NCBI GenBank assembly: GCA_016291665.1
Contig: JAEEYE010000003.1
Coordinates: 60,926 to 124,925 of the forward strand
Source of the DNA: Oxalobacter sp.
GTDB taxonomy: Bacteria; Pseudomonadota; Gammaproteobacteria; Burkholderiales; Burkholderiaceae_D
Direction: 5' to 3'
DNA length: 64,000 bases
Shown: piece after piece, positions 1 through 9,818 of the stretch
Numbering within the stretch: position 1 is the stretch's first letter
Layout: each line of letters opens with the position of its first letter
Position numbers and translations under genes: made by a program
The notes under the pieces: generated by a model
What the model saw: only the letters and a program-made list of their open reading frames with translations
Told to the model about the DNA's origin: nothing
Database searches by the model: none

Positions 1-876
1 GATTGTGCCGTTTTCCAAGAACGGCCAAATGTGTTTTTCGAGGTTCCTGGCAATGGCTGCCTTGAACTCATTGGATTTCGGACGCAAGGTGGATCCGGTA
101 ATGGTCAACTGCCGGTGCAAGATTTGCGCCAGATCAGCCGTCCCCCGACGTCCCGCAATATAGGCGATCAAAACCAATCGACCATTTTGTGCCAAGCAGT
201 CGATTTCCTTATCAAAGACCGATGCCCCTACCATATCGAGGATGACATCGACGCCCTTACCGTCCGTAGCCCCCATGATGTATTCAGAAAAGCTGGCAGT
301 GTTCGTATTGATGCAGTGCTCTGCCCCGAGCCTTTCACAGGCACGGCACTCTTCATTGGTCAGGGCTGTCGCAAAAACCCGATGCCCCATGGCTTTTGCC
401 ATCTGGATGGCAGAAACACCGACACCCGATGCCCCCGCTTGGACAAGGAATGTTTCGTCGCCCTTCAACTGGCCGAGATCAAAGACATTCGTCCAGACGG
501 TGAAATAAGTTTCAGGCAGCGACGCCGCTTCGACAGCAGTCAGTCCCTTGGGAATCGGCATACAGAGCATCGCACTGGCCGTGCAGTACTCAGCATACCC
601 ACCACCTTGAACCAAAGCACAGACCATGTCGCCCTTTTTCAGGTTCGTGCCGGACAAGTCGCCATCCACAATTTCACCAGCTATCTCAAGCCCTAAAATA
701 TCGGTCGCCCCTTCCGGCACCGGATAGCGGCCAATACGCTGGAGCACATCAGGCCGGTTAATCCCTGCCGCATGGACTTTGACAAGCACTTCGCCCGCCT
801 TAGGTTGCGGAATTGTCCGCTCCCCAATGCGAAGTGTACTTTTTGGCCCTTGATTTATCGTTTCAACGATTCTCAT
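1..876 (-). CDS. NAD(P)H-quinone oxidoreductase, PIG3-like (3' end beyond window)
   Basis: Zinc-free medium-chain dehydrogenase/reductase predicted to reduce quinones with NAD(P)H in the cytoplasm. Translation from the ATG at 876 gives 292 codons without a stop, so the C-terminus lies outside the window. The N-terminal GroES-like part carries an INRPDVLQR stretch (residues 39-47). The Rossmann fold has the glycine motif AGASGVGVSA at about 147-156. No zinc-ligand cluster is seen, which points to the quinone reductase branch rather than alcohol dehydrogenase. A purine-rich GGAAAGGGG lies a few bases upstream of the start. It sits downstream of rpsO-pnp on the same strand, the usual betaproteobacterial order (pnp, quinone oxidoreductase, tpiA), but a terminator separates it from pnp, so it probably has its own promoter. 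Exact substrate is unknown. Confidence 0.88.
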   Translation of the reverse strand, partial: MRIVETINQGPKSTLRIGERTIPQPKAGEVLVKVHAAGINRPDVLQRIGRYPVPEGATDILGLEIAGEIVDGDLSGTNLKKGDMVCALVQGGGYAEYCTASAMLCMPIPKGLTAVEAASLPETYFTVWTNVFDLGQLKGDETFLVQAGASGVGVSAIQMAKAMGHRVFATALTNEECRACERLGAEHCINTNTASFSEYIMGATDGKGVDVILDMVGASVFDKEIDCLAQNGRLVLIAYIAGRRGTADLAQILHRQLTITGSTLRPKSNEFKAAIARNLEKHIWPFLENGTI

Positions 877-990
877 GATGCATCCCCTTTCCTGACTTGA
901 CCTCAAGGAAACCCAGCCAGTACTGACCAATGACAGCACCTGCCGGGCAATGAACTATTCCTCAATACTCAATATTACCTACTGGATATT

Positions 991-1033
991 GTAATAAAAA
1001 AATCCCCCGCAGGCTTTTCTTCCTTTGGGGGAT
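991..1033 (-). terminator. Rho-independent terminator of pnp
   Basis: A hairpin with ATCCCCC and GGGGGAT arms (1002-1008 and 1027-1033) is followed on the minus strand by a T-rich run (complement of 991-1001). It lies about 45 nt after the pnp stop codon. Confidence 0.8.
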
Positions 1034-1076
1034 ATTTTGAAAACTACCAGTTGCCCTGGCAGTTTTAAGGCACAAA

Positions 1077-3203
1077 TTACGCTTCTGGCTGGCTTGCTGC
1101 CTCAGCAGCGGCAGCAACTGCCTTCATGGACAGCTTAATACGGCCGCGTTCATCAGTTTCAAGTACCTTGACACGGACAGCCTGTCCTTCTTTCAGGTAG
1201 TCGGATACCGCATTGACGCGTTCCTTGGCAATCTGGCTGATATGGAGCAATCCATCTTTACCAGGCAGAATTTGGACGATAGCACCAAAGTCCAAGAGTT
1301 TTAAGACTGTACCATCGTAAACCTTACCGACTTCAACGGAAGCGGTCAGCTCTTCAATACGGCGTTTGGCTTCCTGGCCGGCTGCCGCATCAACAGATGC
1401 AATGGTCACAATACCGTCATCGGTAATATCGACCTGGGCACCAGTTTCTTCAGTCAGCGTGCGGATTACAGCACCACCCTTACCAATCACATCACGGATT
1501 TTTTCAGGGTTGATGCGGAAAGTAATCAGGCGTGGCGCAAAACTGGATAATTCGGTCTTAAAGTGAGGCATCGCTTCCTGCATCAGACCCAAGATATGCA
1601 TACGGCCTTCTTTCGCCTGTGCCAATGCAACCTGCATGATTTCCTTGGTAATACCCTGGATCTTGATGTCCATCTGAAGGGCTGTCACACCACTTGCAGT
1701 ACCGGCCACCTTGAAGTCCATATCACCCAGATGGTCTTCATCACCCAGGATGTCGGTCAAAACAGCAAAACGATTACCTTCCTTAATCAGCCCCATTGCA
1801 ATACCCGCAACATGGCTCCTGATAGGTACACCAGCGTCCATCAGAGCGAGCGAACCACCGCAGACAGATGCCATGGAAGAAGAACCGTTGGATTCTAGAA
1901 TTTCAGAAACCAGGCGGATGGAATAGCTGAATTCCTCCTGGGATGGCAAGAGAGCTTTCAATGCCCGTTTTGCCAAACGGCCATGACCGATTTCACGGCG
2001 CTTTGGCGAACCGACACGACCGGTTTCCCCAGTTGCAAACGGCGGCATGTTGTAGTGCATCATGAAGGTGTCGGTGTATTCACCGGTCAAGCCATCAATC
2101 TTCTGTGCATCACGGGCAGTACCCAAGGTTGCAACGACCAATGCCTGGGTTTCGCCTCGGGTAAAGAGAGCAGAACCATGGGTCCTTGGCATCACACCGG
2201 TACGGATGGTGATTGGACGCACTGTCCGGGTGTCACGCCCGTCGATACGTGGTTCTCCTTCCAAAATCTGAGAGCGGACAATCTTGGCTTCCAAGTCAAA
2301 CAGAATATTGCCCACTTCAACGGTATCTGGTGCTTCCACACCTTTGCTTTCCGCTTCAGCAGCCAAAGCAGCGTTGACTTCATCATAGACATGACGCAGT
2401 TCCGTGGTACGGGACTGTTTCTGGCGGATCTGGTATGCGGAACGCAAACGGTCTTCAGCTAGACGGGTCACATCAGCAATCAATGCTTCATTCTTGGCTG
2501 GTGGTTCCCAACCAGATTCTGGATTACCACCTTCTTCAACGAGGTCATCAATCGCTTCGATGACCTTCTGCATCTGTTCGTGGCCATAAACCACAGCGCC
2601 CAACATCACATCCTCGGGCAATTCCTGTGCTTCTGATTCAACCATCAAGACAGCCTGTTCGGTGCCGGCAACAACCAAATCCAGCTTGGACTGTGGCAAC
2701 TGGGAAGTGGTTGGATTCAGGACATACTGGCCATCGATATAACCAACGCGGCAGGCGCCCAATGGACCGTTAAACGGGATACCAGATACACACAGTGCAG
2801 CAGACGCACCAATCATCGATGGGATATCTGGATCGATTTCTGGGTTAACGGACAGCACATGGACGATAACCTGGACTTCATCAAAATAACCGTCAGGGAA
2901 CAGTGGGCGGATGGGACGGTCAATCAGACGGGAAGTTAAGGTTTCTTTTTCAGAAGGACGGCCTTCACGTTTGAAGTAACTGCCTGGAATACGGCCAGCA
3001 GCATAGGTTTTTTCAATATAGTCAACAGTCAGCGGGAAAAAATCCTGACCTGGTTTCGCATCTTTTGCAACGACAGTCGCCAACACAACGGTGTCTTCCA
3101 TCTTCACCAATACGGCACCGCTAGACTGACGTGCGATTTCACCTGTTTCCAGTGTCACCGTATGCTGGCCATACTGGAAAGTCTTACTTACTTTGTTAGA
3201 CAT
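1077..3203 (-). CDS. pnp: Polyribonucleotide nucleotidyltransferase (PNPase)
   Basis: 3'-to-5' phosphorolytic exoribonuclease of mRNA decay; it forms a trimer and usually joins the RNase E degradosome. The 708 residues match the family length. Two RNase PH domains come first; the second holds the acidic active-site cluster [13 protein letters not shown] at about 484-496. A KH domain follows with its GKGG loop at about 574-577, then an S1 domain from about 626. The start ATG is preceded by AAGGAA. It lies downstream of rpsO with a hairpin between them, the normal rpsO-pnp arrangement, so pnp is likely made both by read-through and from its own promoter. The short C-terminal tail is alanine-rich. 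Confidence 0.98.
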   Translation of the reverse strand: MSNKVSKTFQYGQHTVTLETGEIARQSSGAVLVKMEDTVVLATVVAKDAKPGQDFFPLTVDYIEKTYAAGRIPGSYFKREGRPSEKETLTSRLIDRPIRPLFPDGYFDEVQVIVHVLSVNPEIDPDIPSMIGASAALCVSGIPFNGPLGACRVGYIDGQYVLNPTTSQLPQSKLDLVVAGTEQAVLMVESEAQELPEDVMLGAVVYGHEQMQKVIEAIDDLVEEGGNPESGWEPPAKNEALIADVTRLAEDRLRSAYQIRQKQSRTTELRHVYDEVNAALAAEAESKGVEAPDTVEVGNILFDLEAKIVRSQILEGEPRIDGRDTRTVRPITIRTGVMPRTHGSALFTRGETQALVVATLGTARDAQKIDGLTGEYTDTFMMHYNMPPFATGETGRVGSPKRREIGHGRLAKRALKALLPSQEEFSYSIRLVSEILESNGSSSMASVCGGSLALMDAGVPIRSHVAGIAMGLIKEGNRFAVLTDILGDEDHLGDMDFKVAGTASGVTALQMDIKIQGITKEIMQVALAQAKEGRMHILGLMQEAMPHFKTELSSFAPRLITFRINPEKIRDVIGKGGAVIRTLTEETGAQVDITDDGIVTIASVDAAAGQEAKRRIEELTASVEVGKVYDGTVLKLLDFGAIVQILPGKDGLLHISQIAKERVNAVSDYLKEGQAVRVKVLETDERGRIKLSMKAVAAAAEAASQPEA

Positions 3204-3316
3204 TTAATTCCTTTCAGTTTTCTCCGGCAGGATTTCAGGTGCTGCCGTTCACCTCACAACAAGGCTTTTGGATGACTTCTCCAACAGCCAAAAATCTTCC
3301 TACAGCTTATTTTTTA

Positions 3317-3350
3317 ATAAAAAAGCCCACGCCAAGGGGATGACGCAGGC
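3317..3350 (-). terminator. Hairpin terminator between rpsO and pnp
   Basis: Arms at 3325-3333 and 3342-3350 form a GC-rich stem with several G-U pairs. On the minus strand it is followed by TTTTTTATT. It probably attenuates read-through from rpsO into pnp. Confidence 0.7.
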
Positions 3351-3379
3351 ATTTTTAAGAGAATCCATTGTGCTGGAAA

Positions 3380-3649
3380 TTATTTTCTCAGACCCAGCTT
3401 AGCGATCAGTTCACGATAACGGTTGATGTCCTTGTTACGCAGGTATGCCAGCAGGTTTTTGCGGCGGTTAACCATCTTGATCAGGCCACGGCGGGAGTGG
3501 TGGTCTTTCTGATGGATCTTGAAGTGACCGTTTAAGTCATTGATACGAGCGGTCAACAATGCAATCTGGACTTCAGGGGATCCGGTATCGTTCTGGCTAC
3601 GTGCGTTGGAAGCAACGATTGCAGCCTTATCTTCTTTAAGCAATGCCAT
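3380..3649 (-). CDS. rpsO: 30S ribosomal protein S15
   Basis: Primary 16S rRNA-binding protein of the small subunit platform. The 89 residues are the standard S15 length. The conserved segments TGSPEVQIA (about residues 22-30) and the [20 protein letters not shown] region (about 51-70) are present. The ATG at 3649 follows GAGGA at good spacing. S15 commonly represses its own translation through its leader; the 280-nt gap upstream (3650-3930) holds an A+T-rich leader, but no specific pseudoknot was traced. It is first in the rpsO-pnp unit. Confidence 0.98.
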   Translation of the reverse strand: MALLKEDKAAIVASNARSQNDTGSPEVQIALLTARINDLNGHFKIHQKDHHSRRGLIKMVNRRKNLLAYLRNKDINRYRELIAKLGLRK

Positions 3650-3930
3650 AATATCTTTTCCTCACATGCGGCAAAAGGAGACTTACCCCAACTGCCGTGT
3701 TAAAACAATCAACAATAGCTTTATTCTCAGCTAAGATAGCAATTCTAACTTAAACAAACCCTCTGAACAATAGAAGTCCGGGAAAATCCCTTAAAAACAG
3801 CATACTGGCGGCACAGAAACACCCTTTTGTCTGCTTTTCCCAACCTGCTGAATAGGCATGGTGCCAGAATGTTTGGAAACGGTGTAACCTTAGAACAACT
3901 TTCCAGACAACGGTGTTTTAAGGAATTCCC

Positions 3931-4425
3931 ATGAAACAATTCTCCCGTACCCTGATTGGCGTTGCCGCCTTATCCACCCTGATGCTTACCGGCTGCGCAT
4001 CCATGCAACGGCCGCAAGCTGGCATCACAGAAACCGAACTCATTGATATGCGCGGTAAACCCACCTATGAAATGGCCGATGGTGACATCCGCATCCTGGA
4101 ATGGACGGCCAACAATTCCAACCAGTATACCTATATGGCTAAAATCGCCCCGGACGGCAAACTGGTTTCTTTCGAACAGGTGTTGACCGTTGAAAAATTC
4201 GCCACCATCAAACCGGAAGTCTCCACCAAAGATGACGTCATCAAGGTCGTCGGGCATCCAAACAAGCTCGAGTCCGACTACCTGCCTTTGGTTGACGAGG
4301 AAGTCTGGACGTACCGCTATAAGGAAAGCGGCATCTGGGATTCGATGATGCACATCCACTTCGGCCAAAACGGTGTCGTCAAGCGGCTTGAAAACGGCCT
4401 AGACCCACTCTACTTACGTGAATAA
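3931..4425 (+). CDS. Two-repeat BamE/SmpA-like lipoprotein, array copy 1
   Basis: Unrecognised exported lipoprotein of 164 residues. The signal peptide ends in the lipobox LTGC (Cys22). Alanine at +2 predicts sorting to the outer membrane. The mature part has two halves, each starting with a G-[MI]-[TS]-x-x-[DE]-V/L-like helix followed by a G-x-P turn: AGITETELIDMRGKP, then EVSTKDDVIKVVGHP. Each half ends in a strand rich in aromatic residues (LEWTANNSNQYTYM; VWTYRYKESGIW). This resembles the SmpA/OmlA (BamE-like) fold duplicated in one chain; that assignment is inference from the pattern. An AAGGA site precedes the ATG. It opens a run of four related genes that continues to 5969. Confidence 0.8.
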   Translation: MKQFSRTLIGVAALSTLMLTGCASMQRPQAGITETELIDMRGKPTYEMADGDIRILEWTANNSNQYTYMAKIAPDGKLVSFEQVLTVEKFATIKPEVSTKDDVIKVVGHPNKLESDYLPLVDEEVWTYRYKESGIWDSMMHIHFGQNGVVKRLENGLDPLYLRE

Positions 4426-4436
4426 CAGGGGCTTCA

Positions 4437-4919
4437 ATGCGTCTTTCAGGATTCTTAGCGGTAAGTCTCCTGGCTTTACTGGTCAGCTGCGCCTCCCTCT
4501 CCATACCAACACCGGGTATGACGGAAGAAGAAGTCATTAGTATGCGTGGTACGCCCAATGCTGAATTTGAAGAAAACGGCACCCGCACATTAGAATGGAC
4601 AGCCCCAGCCACTGGCCAATACACGTATATGGCAAAAATTGCACCAGACGGCAGGCTGGTTTCATTTGAGAATGTGTTGACCATTGAGCGCTTCTATTCG
4701 TTAAAGCCAGGTATTTCCACCAAACACGATGTCTTGAAAACTGTCGGGCATCCAAACAAGATGGAATCCGAACACCTCACCCTATCTGACAGTGATACCT
4801 GGTGCTACCGATACAAAGAAGAAGGGGTGTGGAACTCGATGATGACCATCCACTTCGATAAACAGGGTGTCGTCAAAAGGCTGGAAAACGGTATCGACCC
4901 GCTCTACGTCCGCGACTAA
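4437..4919 (+). CDS. Two-repeat BamE/SmpA-like lipoprotein, array copy 2
   Basis: Second paralogue, 160 residues. The lipobox is LVSC (Cys18) with Ala at +2. Its layout is the same as copy 1: PGMTEEEVISMRGTP near the start of the mature chain, LEWTAPATGQYTYMAKIAPDG in the middle, and PGISTKHDVLKTVGHPNKMES followed by WCYRYKEEGVWNSMM. The end, VVKRLENGIDPLYVRD, is nearly the same as that of copy 1 (VVKRLENGLDPLYLRE). It starts 11 nt after the copy 1 stop with an AGGGG site, so the two are surely co-transcribed. Copies 1 and 2 are the closest pair in protein sequence, while their DNA has many third-position differences, suggesting an old duplication. Confidence 0.8.
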   Translation: MRLSGFLAVSLLALLVSCASLSIPTPGMTEEEVISMRGTPNAEFEENGTRTLEWTAPATGQYTYMAKIAPDGRLVSFENVLTIERFYSLKPGISTKHDVLKTVGHPNKMESEHLTLSDSDTWCYRYKEEGVWNSMMTIHFDKQGVVKRLENGIDPLYVRD

Positions 4920-4925
4920 CGCCCC

Positions 4926-5402
4926 ATGAGAAAAACACTTTCCGCCTACCTTTTAGCCGCATCATTACTGGCAGGTTGCGCTATCTTCCAGAAGCCCTAC
5001 CTCGGCATGACAGAAGCTGAACTCATCGCCATAAGGGGACAGCCGGACTATACCTACCAAGAAGGCAACATCAGGCGCTTGGAATGGTCAGCCACCGAAA
5101 TGGGGCAATTTGCCTATATGGCTGTTTTCAGCACTGACGGCAAACTCGTCGCTTATAATCAGGTCCTAACAGACGAACGCTTTGCATTGATTATCCCTGG
5201 TCGCTCCACCCAAGAAGACGTTATCCGCTTAGTCGGTCATGCACCCAAATGGAACCGATGGACATTTGAAGATGGGCAGCGTTGGTCATACCGCTACAAG
5301 GAAAACGGTGTTTGGGACGCGATGATGACGATTTACTTTGACCGAAACGGTATTGTTGAAGGGTTCACGCGCGAAATGGATCCGCTCCTGTTGCGCGATT
5401 AA
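4926..5402 (+). CDS. Two-repeat BamE/SmpA-like lipoprotein, array copy 3
   Basis: Third paralogue, 158 residues. The lipobox is LAGC (Cys18) with Ala at +2. The repeat motifs LGMTEAELIAIRGQP and PGRSTQEDVIRLVGHAP are present; the GHPNK turn of copies 1 and 2 has become GHAPK. RLEWSATEMGQFAYMAVFSTDG and WSYRYKENGVWDAMMTIYFDRNG match the conserved strands. The ending is EMDPLLLRD. The start is only 6 nt after the copy 2 stop and has no clear Shine-Dalgarno sequence, so it probably depends on translational coupling. Confidence 0.78.
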   Translation: MRKTLSAYLLAASLLAGCAIFQKPYLGMTEAELIAIRGQPDYTYQEGNIRRLEWSATEMGQFAYMAVFSTDGKLVAYNQVLTDERFALIIPGRSTQEDVIRLVGHAPKWNRWTFEDGQRWSYRYKENGVWDAMMTIYFDRNGIVEGFTREMDPLLLRD

Positions 5403-5456
5403 ATTGCCCACCTTTCTGCTAAACTGATAAGTATCCCACCACAACAGGAGGTTCAG

Positions 5457-5969
5457 ATGCGTTTGCGTTCAATCGTATTGGCCTTGGCCATGGCGGCCTC
5501 AATGACTGGCTGCGCCACCTTCACTTCTTCCCCTATTGAACCGGGCATGACCGCACAGCAGGTCTATATCGCCAGAGGCAATCCCAGCTACGTCTATCCA
5601 GACGGTAAAGGCGGTACCGTCCTCGAATGGGCTGCCCATGAATACGCCCAGTATGCCTATATGGCAGAAATGGATGCGAACAACATTGTGACTTGGTATG
5701 GCAATGTCAGGACAGATGCCCGTTTTGCGAAGATCAAGGTGAACAAATCCACCAAGCAGGATGTCCTGCTGACCGTCGGGCACCCGTCTGACGCGGAGTA
5801 CCTGCGGTTAAGGAAACAGGAAGTGTGGTCTTACCGCTACCGTGAAGATGGCGTCTGGAATTCGATGATGCACTTTTACTTTGACAGCAACGGGGTAGTA
5901 CGCCACATCGAAAAGGGCATGGACGACTTAGACCTTCGGGATGGCAGCGCCATGTTCGGCTGGTGGTAA
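5457..5969 (+). CDS. Two-repeat BamE/SmpA-like lipoprotein, array copy 4
   Basis: Fourth and most divergent paralogue, 170 residues. The lipobox is MTGC (Cys19), again with Ala at +2. The repeat cores are EPGMTAQQVYIARGNP and VNKSTKQDVLLTVGHP; VLEWAAHEYAQYAYMAEMDANN and VWSYRYREDGVWNSMMHFYFDSNG match the other copies. The C-terminus extends past the shared DLDLRD end by about eight residues (GSAMFGWW). It is set apart from copy 3 by 54 nt and has its own perfect AGGAGG site, so it may be expressed partly independently. A perfect hairpin follows the stop. Confidence 0.8.
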   Translation: MRLRSIVLALAMAASMTGCATFTSSPIEPGMTAQQVYIARGNPSYVYPDGKGGTVLEWAAHEYAQYAYMAEMDANNIVTWYGNVRTDARFAKIKVNKSTKQDVLLTVGHPSDAEYLRLRKQEVWSYRYREDGVWNSMMHFYFDSNGVVRHIEKGMDDLDLRDGSAMFGWW

Positions 5970-5975
5970 TGAGAA

Positions 5976-5995
5976 CGGGAGGCCTAAGCCTCCCG
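5976..5995. terminator. Perfect hairpin between the convergent lipoprotein array and leuA
   Basis: CGGGAGGC and GCCTCCCG arms of 8 bp flank a 4-nt loop in the 52-nt gap between two convergent genes. No T-run follows on either strand, so it may work as a bidirectional transcript end or 3' stabiliser rather than a strong intrinsic terminator. Confidence 0.55.
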
Positions 5996-6021
5996 CTTCA
6001 ACTTGAAACAGACCTTTTGGT

Positions 6022-7548
6022 TTAAATGACCTTGGATACCGCATCAATATAGGCTTCAACAGAAGCGGTAATGATGTCGGTATTGGCAGAAAAGCCGTAA
6101 TAGACCTTACCCTTGTTTTCGACCTGGATGTGAACCTTACCCACATCATCGGTACCACGGGTAATCGCCTGGATCAGGAATTCTTCTAAGGTCACCTTCT
6201 GCTGGATCAACTGACGTACCGCATTTAAGGCGGCGTCAATCGGACCATTACCAGAAGCAGTTGCCAAGTGTTTTTCACCATCGATAATCAAACGGATCGT
6301 TGCCATCGGAATGGCACTCTTACCGCAGACAACCTGCAGGTAATCCACCTTGATGCGGCGTGCATCTTCAACCATTTCCTTGTCGGAACCAGCCAGGTTG
6401 CGCAGGTCTTCATCGGAAACCGACTTCTGGATGTCTGCCAGGACCAGGAACTTCTTGTAAGATGCTTCGAGTTCTTCTGGGGACAGGACATAACCCAGAC
6501 GGCGCAGGTGGTGATCCAATGCGGCACGCCCGCTGCGTGCGGTCAGCACGATGGAAGAATCACTGTGGCCGATATCAGCTGGGTCAATGATTTCGTAGTT
6601 TTCACGGAACTTGAGCACACCGTCCTGATGGATACCGGAAGAGTGCGCAAACGCGTTACGGCCGACAATCGCCTTGTTTGGCTGGACAGGCATACGCATC
6701 AGATTGGAAACGAGACGCGACGTCTTAACGATCTTGGTTGTGTCAATATCCGTGTAGAAAGGCAGGTCCTTACGGCACTTGAGGATCATGACGATTTCTT
6801 CAAGGGACGTATTACCAGCACGTTCTCCGATACCGTTGATCGTACATTCAACCTGGCGGATACCATTCATGATACCGGCCAAAGCGTTCGCTGTTGCCAT
6901 ACCTAAGTCGTTGTGGCAGTGAGCAGACAAGGTTGCCTTGTCGATATTCGGTACGTTTTCTTTCAGGTAACGGATCTTTTCACCGTATTCATAAGGAGTA
7001 CAGTAACCAGTGGTGTCCGGCAGGTTCACAACGGTTGCACCATTAGCAATGACGGTTTCAACGACCTTAGCCAAGTAAGCATTGTCGGTACGGCCCGCAT
7101 CTTCGCAGAAGAATTCGACGTCATCAATATACTTCCTGGCATATGCCGTCATCTTGGCTGCCACTTCCAAAATCTGTTCTGGCGTGGAATTGAATTTATA
7201 GCGGATGTGGTTCTCAGAAGTACCAATACCAGTATGGATACGGCCGCGTTTTGCAAAACGCAAAGCTTCAGCAGCCACATCGATGTCTTTTTCACGGGCA
7301 CGGGTCAATGCCGAAATGACTGGCTTGTCGACAATCTTGGAGATTTCAACAACAGATTTATAGTCACCTGGGCTAGAGATTGGGAAACCAGCTTCAATGA
7401 CATCAACACCCAAGGCATCCAGTGCACGGGCAACTTCCAGCTTTTCAACTGTGTTCAACTGGCTGCCTGGGACCTGTTCGCCATCCCGCAGCGTCGTATC
7501 GAAAATGATGATTTTCTCTTCTGAAGAGTCTGCTGGTGTGCCAGCCAT
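6022..7548 (-). CDS. leuA: 2-isopropylmalate synthase
   Basis: Condenses acetyl-CoA with 2-ketoisovalerate, the committed step of leucine synthesis. It has 508 residues, close to the E. coli enzyme. The HMGL-like barrel opens with [13 protein letters not shown] (about 16-28) and has the metal-binding HCHND at about residue 210. The C-terminal LeuA dimer domain, which binds leucine for feedback inhibition, covers roughly the last 130 residues. The ATG follows a strong AAGGAG. It is last in psd-pssA-leuA, a gene order typical of Burkholderiales. A 160-nt gap and a hairpin separate it from pssA, so it probably also has its own promoter. Confidence 0.97.
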   Translation of the reverse strand: MAGTPADSSEEKIIIFDTTLRDGEQVPGSQLNTVEKLEVARALDALGVDVIEAGFPISSPGDYKSVVEISKIVDKPVISALTRAREKDIDVAAEALRFAKRGRIHTGIGTSENHIRYKFNSTPEQILEVAAKMTAYARKYIDDVEFFCEDAGRTDNAYLAKVVETVIANGATVVNLPDTTGYCTPYEYGEKIRYLKENVPNIDKATLSAHCHNDLGMATANALAGIMNGIRQVECTINGIGERAGNTSLEEIVMILKCRKDLPFYTDIDTTKIVKTSRLVSNLMRMPVQPNKAIVGRNAFAHSSGIHQDGVLKFRENYEIIDPADIGHSDSSIVLTARSGRAALDHHLRRLGYVLSPEELEASYKKFLVLADIQKSVSDEDLRNLAGSDKEMVEDARRIKVDYLQVVCGKSAIPMATIRLIIDGEKHLATASGNGPIDAALNAVRQLIQQKVTLEEFLIQAITRGTDDVGKVHIQVENKGKVYYGFSANTDIITASVEAYIDAVSKVI

Positions 7549-7686
7549 AATGTACTCCTTTGAATCTATTTCAGTTGTTTTTACCTAGAATCTATAATGA
7601 TACCGCATCTCACCAGCTTTCACAGCAAAGCATAGTGATTTCCTGGCCAGATGCCAGAAAAAAAGTGAGGGGAAACAACACACAAC

Positions 7687-7707
7687 GTGTCAGGAAAAAC
7701 CAGACAC
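7687..7707 (-). terminator. Hairpin just after the pssA stop
   Basis: GTGTC and GACAC arms, with an inner GG/CC pair across a T-T mismatch and a 5-nt A/T loop, start right beside the pssA stop codon. The T-rich stretch downstream on the minus strand is interrupted, so this may attenuate rather than end transcription toward leuA. Confidence 0.4.
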
Positions 7708-7708
7708 C

Positions 7709-8515
7709 CTATTTGACTTCCTTGTGCGCCTCGTCTTCAGTCTTGATGATATTGACACTCTGCCCCGTCAGCTTCCGGTAGACAAAAATCACATAGCCCG
7801 ATAAGCCATAGAGGCAGAAGATGCCAAAAAGCGCGGTTGGCGGATCAAATGTAATCGCTGTCAGGATTAAAGCCACCAGAATCAGCGCCAGGAACGGCAC
7901 GCTCTTTCGGAAGTTCATAACCTTGAAGCTGAAGAACGGGACATTCGTCACCATCGTAATACCAGCATAGAGAGTGATGAACCACGCATACCAGCAGACC
8001 GTACTGCCTTTAATGCCCAAGTCTTCCATCAGCCAGATAAAGCCCGCAACCAATGCGGCAGCAGCTGGGCTTGGGAGCCCCTGGAAATACCGCTTGTCGA
8101 CGATACCAATATTCGTATTGAACCGGGCTAAACGAAGCGCCGCACACGCCGCCAAGACGAAGGCAGGCACCAAACCCAGGCGCCCGTCCATATATTTCAA
8201 AGACCATTCATAAACGACGAGTGCTGGTGAAACACCAAAGGCCACCATATCAGCCAAGCTATCCAACTCCGCTCCAAAGGCGCTGGATGTGTGGGTCAAT
8301 CGCGCAACACGCCCATCCATGCTGTCCAAGAGCATCGACACAAAAATCAGGACGGTCGCCGACTTGAATTCCATGCCCAAGGCCATGATGATCGCGTACA
8401 TCCCACAGAAGAGCGACCCGATGGTAAAGGCATTGGGTAACAGGTAGATGCTTTTATTGCGGGGTCTTAAAGGATCCAGGTTTGGATCGCCGCCCGCTGG
8501 TTTTTCGTCTGCCAT
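7709..8515 (-). CDS. pssA: CDP-diacylglycerol--serine O-phosphatidyltransferase
   Basis: Integral inner-membrane enzyme that makes phosphatidylserine from CDP-diacylglycerol and serine. It carries the CDP-alcohol phosphotransferase signature as DGRVAR, then G at +9 and LDSLAD (D-G-x2-A-R-x8-G-x3-D-x3-D). Several hydrophobic membrane segments follow, the usual plan for the PssA2-type membrane enzyme. The chosen ATG at 8515 (268 residues) has GGAG nine bases upstream; a GTG at 8569 would add 18 residues but lacks a site of its own. It lies between psd and leuA. With Psd it supplies phosphatidylethanolamine. Confidence 0.93.
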   Translation of the reverse strand: MADEKPAGGDPNLDPLRPRNKSIYLLPNAFTIGSLFCGMYAIIMALGMEFKSATVLIFVSMLLDSMDGRVARLTHTSSAFGAELDSLADMVAFGVSPALVVYEWSLKYMDGRLGLVPAFVLAACAALRLARFNTNIGIVDKRYFQGLPSPAAAALVAGFIWLMEDLGIKGSTVCWYAWFITLYAGITMVTNVPFFSFKVMNFRKSVPFLALILVALILTAITFDPPTALFGIFCLYGLSGYVIFVYRKLTGQSVNIIKTEDEAHKEVK

Positions 8516-8580
8516 AGTATTTTTCTCCGTGACTTTCAACAGTTTACCTTGTTTTACGCCATCAATCACGGAGTTTTTGG

Positions 8581-9225
8581 CTAAGGTTGCAACTGCGCCA
8601 AGATGGTTTCTGTTGCGGAGACCTTATCGCCCACTGTCACCATCGGCTTAGCATTTAACGGCAGATAGACATCAACACGGGAACCGAAACGGATGAACCC
8701 ATAACGGTCACCTCGAGCATAACGCATCCCCTCCTTGGCATAACAGAGGATGCGTCTAGCAACTAAACCTGCCACTTGGACACAGGTGACCGTCTGGCCA
8801 TTTTCAGCGGTCATGATCATGGCGTTGCGTTCATTTTCCGTTGACGCCTTGTCGACTGCCGCATTCAGGAACGACCCTGGGAAATAATGGACGGACTCCA
8901 CTTTCCCATCAACCGGCGAGCGGTTGGAATGCACATTGAAGACATTCATGAAGACACTGATCTTCAGGGCATCCCGGTCAGCATAGACATCGCGTGCTTT
9001 TTCCACCACCACAATACGGCCATCAGCCGGAGCCAGCACCGCATCCTTCAGGTCCGGTACAACACGCCCGGGATCGCGGAAGAACTGGATGACAAAAAGT
9101 GTAATCAGCCAAAGGGGGATCGACCACAAAGGCCATTTCCATGCGACAGCGGCAGAAACCACCACTGATATGAAAATGAACGGCCACCCTTCCCTAGCGA
9201 TGATGGGATGTGGATAATTTTTCAA
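8581..9225 (-). CDS. psd: Phosphatidylserine decarboxylase proenzyme
   Basis: Converts phosphatidylserine to phosphatidylethanolamine at the inner membrane. The protein is of the short (archaeal-type, PSD-A) class, about 214 residues. An N-terminal [17 protein letters not shown] segment and a hydrophobic anchor are followed by the catalytic part. The [11 protein letters not shown] motif near the C-terminus marks self-cleavage before Ser, which becomes the pyruvoyl group. I place the start at the TTG at 9225: GGAG lies six bases upstream and the protein then begins where the family begins. The reading frame stays open to 9321 but the extra 32 residues look non-native. A 65-nt gap separates it from pssA. 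Confidence 0.92.
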   Translation of the reverse strand: MKNYPHPIIAREGWPFIFISVVVSAAVAWKWPLWSIPLWLITLFVIQFFRDPGRVVPDLKDAVLAPADGRIVVVEKARDVYADRDALKISVFMNVFNVHSNRSPVDGKVESVHYFPGSFLNAAVDKASTENERNAMIMTAENGQTVTCVQVAGLVARRILCYAKEGMRYARGDRYGFIRFGSRVDVYLPLNAKPMVTVGDKVSATETILAQLQP

Positions 9226-9329
9226 CGGAGACTCCAAAAAACTGGGGGTTAGCAATAACGCACAAATGCGGATTCTACCCCTAAAACGTGAATGGGAGAA
9301 ATCCTGTGGGATATCCCCCACGCGTCACA

Positions 9330-9818
9330 TCATTTCCCGATATTTTCCTTTCGGATATAAAGGCCAATCATCTCAGATTGAGCCAAGATATGCCCTTCCA
9401 TCTGTTTCAAGACTTCCGGCTTCGTCACATGCCCCATATCTGGCAACATCGTATCCAAGGCATAGAGCTTGAAGTAATAACGGTGTACACCAATCGGTGG
9501 GCAAGGCCCTGTCCAGCCGGCATGCTGGCGGTCATTCGTCCCGGCAATGGTACCTTTTGGCAGTGCCTCATCAGCAACGGCTTCCGGCAGTCCCCGAGTT
9601 TCAGGCGGCATGTTGTAGAGCACCCAATGCACCCAGACCATCTTAGGCGCTTTCGGATCCGGTGCATCTGGGTCATCCGAAATCAGGACAAAACTTTTCG
9701 TCCCTGCCGGTGGCTCAGTCCACGTCAGTGGTGGCGAAACATTGGCACCTTCGCACGTATAGGCTTCAGGCATCATTTCATTGTGGGCAAATGCCGGTGA
9801 GGAAATCTTAAGTGTCAT
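9330..9818 (-). CDS. YbhB/YbcL-type phosphatidylethanolamine-binding-like protein
   Basis: Small cytoplasmic PEBP-fold protein (162 residues) of the bacterial YbhB/YbcL group; its biochemical role is unsettled. The signature parts are present: [20 protein letters not shown] at the start, a D-x-D-A-P motif ([12 protein letters not shown]) with [10 protein letters not shown], and the [24 protein letters not shown] block that forms the anion-binding pocket. Its ATG overlaps the yggX stop by 4 nt and has GGAAG in front, so it is co-translated with argA-yggX. A second, longer PEBP gene lies at 44934. No signal peptide is seen. Confidence 0.9.
   Translation of the reverse strand: MTLKISSPAFAHNEMMPEAYTCEGANVSPPLTWTEPPAGTKSFVLISDDPDAPDPKAPKMVWVHWVLYNMPPETRGLPEAVADEALPKGTIAGTNDRQHAGWTGPCPPIGVHRYYFKLYALDTMLPDMGHVTKPEVLKQMEGHILAQSEMIGLYIRKENIGK

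Noticed and set aside
31..696. Long plus-strand open frame at the left edge
   Set aside because: It is antisense to the quinone oxidoreductase gene, which has family motifs on the minus strand; the plus frame has no recognisable protein or ribosome binding site.
9226..9321. Longer N-terminus for phosphatidylserine decarboxylase
   Set aside because: The extra 32 residues precede the usual family start, and the TTG at 9225 has a well-placed GGAG.
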